A stretch of DNA of 64,000 bases from Candidatus Aveggerthella stercoripullorum. GTDB taxonomy: Bacteria > Actinomycetota > Coriobacteriia > Coriobacteriales > Eggerthellaceae. Under the pieces are notes generated by a model. It worked only from the letters and a program-made list of their open reading frames with translations, had not been told where the DNA came from and did no database searches. Position 1 is the first letter of the stretch. Every line of letters begins with the position of its first letter. The DNA is taken from assembly GCA_018712955.1 (NCBI GenBank), contig DVGB01000004.1, positions 1 to 64,000 of the forward strand, in the 5' to 3' direction. Made by a program: the position numbers and the translations under genes. Shown here one piece after another: positions 63,145-64,000 of the stretch.

Positions 63145-63687
63145 TCACCTCACGTAGAACACGCTGACGTCGGTCAGGTCGCCCTTGATAGGCTGGGCAT
63201 TGAGCTCTTTAATCTGGCGCGAGACCTCGGAGTCGGGGTCGTCCAAATCGCCGAAAACGCGGGCGCCCGTGATGCACGCTTCCACGCACGTGCACATCTT
63301 CGTGCCGCCTTCGGAGGCGGACACGGTGCAGAAGCGGCACTTGTCCGCAATGCCTTCCTTCTCGTTGAACGCGCGCACCTGGTAGGGGCAGGCGGCCATG
63401 CAGTACTTGCAGCCGATGCAGCGCCCGTGGTCCACCAGCACGATGCCGTCGGGGCTTATGTGCGTGGCGCCCGTCGGGCAGACGTTCGCGCACGGTGCGT
63501 CGGCGCAGTGCATGCACTGCAGCGGGACGGTCTCGATGCGAACGTTCGGGTAGGACCCGTTGACGTGCTCTTCATAGCGGATGAAGTCCTCGTCCGGCAG
63601 CAGGCCGTTCTGGCGCTGGCAGGCGGTGCGGCAGGCAAAGCAGCCGATGCACTTCTTGGTATTGATGAGCATTCCGTAGCGCGTCAT
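63145..63687 (-). CDS. Ferredoxin-type electron-transfer subunit (DmsB/PhsB-like)
   Basis: The 180-aa protein has four Cys clusters for [4Fe-4S] centres (CIGCFACRTAC, CMHCADAPCANVC, CIGCKYCMAAC, CRFC...CTC...C). It passes electrons between the NrfD-type anchor and the molybdenum subunit. There is no signal peptide, as usual, because such subunits travel with the Tat-exported partner. It starts 2 bp after the catalytic subunit stop. Confidence 0.95.
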   Translation of the reverse strand: MTRYGMLINTKKCIGCFACRTACQRQNGLLPDEDFIRYEEHVNGSYPNVRIETVPLQCMHCADAPCANVCPTGATHISPDGIVLVDHGRCIGCKYCMAACPYQVRAFNEKEGIADKCRFCTVSASEGGTKMCTCVEACITGARVFGDLDDPDSEVSRQIKELNAQPIKGDLTDVSVFYVR

Positions 63688-63689
63688 GC

Positions 63690-64000
63690 CTATGCACCTA
63701 CTTTCTTCACGGTGACGACCGTCTCCTGCGACATGGTGCCGCCATAGCCCGGCTCAATGTGGAAGGGCACGAAATCCATCTGGCGCAGGCCCACGCCGTA
63801 GGCGGTCTTCTGCTCCTTCACCGAGCAGCCGTAGTGGCTCGGCAGGTAGATGGCGGTCGGGTTGATGCGCGGCGTGGCGTGCGCGCGCGTGCGGGCGGTA
63901 AAGCCGATGGCAGGCGCCGTGAGCTCCACCTCGTCGCCGTCGGCGATGCCCAGCTCCGCAGCCTTCGCGTCGTTGATCCACACGCGGTCGAGCCCGTACT
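63690..64000 (-). CDS. Molybdopterin oxidoreductase catalytic subunit, C-terminal part
   Basis: The frame enters from the window edge (YGLDRVWINDAKAAELGIAD) and ends at 63690. It is the molybdopterin-dinucleotide-binding domain (GDEVELTAPAIGFTARTRAH, SHYGCSVKE), the end of a DMSO-reductase-superfamily subunit of ~750-900 aa. The substrate cannot be told from this part. Confidence 0.92.
   Translation of the reverse strand, partial: YGLDRVWINDAKAAELGIADGDEVELTAPAIGFTARTRAHATPRINPTAIYLPSHYGCSVKEQKTAYGVGLRQMDFVPFHIEPGYGGTMSQETVVTVKKVGA

Overview
The window looks like a chromosomal segment of a high-GC anaerobic actinomycete of the Coriobacteriia, most likely Eggerthellaceae. The support is indirect: GC-rich coding sequence on both strands, a one-piece TsaB-RimI-TsaD protein, a FolP-FolK fusion, a menaquinone methyltransferase, an Fe-S old-yellow-enzyme reductase beside an SDR, and the start of a DMSO-reductase-type molybdoenzyme operon. 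No rRNA, tRNA, CRISPR array or intact insertion sequence was seen.

Region 1 (1-12 kb, all minus strand) is accessory. It holds a cut lipoprotein, two S-layer-homology (SLH) proteins, five zinc-ribbon proteins, four of them with membrane segments (one carrying YD repeats), and a LytTR response regulator whose histidine kinase is divided over two overlapping genes. One of those genes has the phosphoacceptor His but no ATPase; the other has the ATPase but a degenerate H-box. A gene-poor stretch with a 32-bp inverted repeat follows.

Region 2 (12.4-18.3 kb, plus strand) has an EamA transporter broken by an in-frame amber codon, an S-component-like membrane protein, and a TPP riboswitch controlling thiM, a thiamine-binding protein, thiE and menG. 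Between the last two thi genes lie two head-to-head copies of a structured element whose core is conserved while its stems change on both sides. A tandem glycine riboswitch with its own promoter and terminator follows, with no recognisable gene behind it.

Region 3 (18.3-47.4 kb) is mostly housekeeping: the t6A genes, one-carbon folate enzymes (folD, fchA, fhs), a two-component system, coaX, bioY, a MATE transporter, birA, folP-folK, ftsH, hpt, maf, tilS, cysK, an RlmD/TrmA-type methyltransferase, an iron alcohol dehydrogenase, glutaredoxin, ferritin and mtnA.

Region 4 (47.5-56 kb) is the best candidate for an undescribed system: a small double-glycine peptide gene and a stand-alone LytTR-domain gene, converging on a C39-peptidase ABC exporter, a second ABC exporter and a very short HlyD-like protein (an NHLP-type export trio). 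A TetR regulator and a radical SAM protein stand next to it.

Region 5 (56-64 kb) has an SDR lacking the usual catalytic Lys, an Fe-S flavoenzyme reductase, an Xre regulator, a single-chain PheRS-like protein of unknown function, and the end of a molybdopterin oxidoreductase operon (catalytic subunit cut by the window, Fe-S subunit, NrfD-type anchor).
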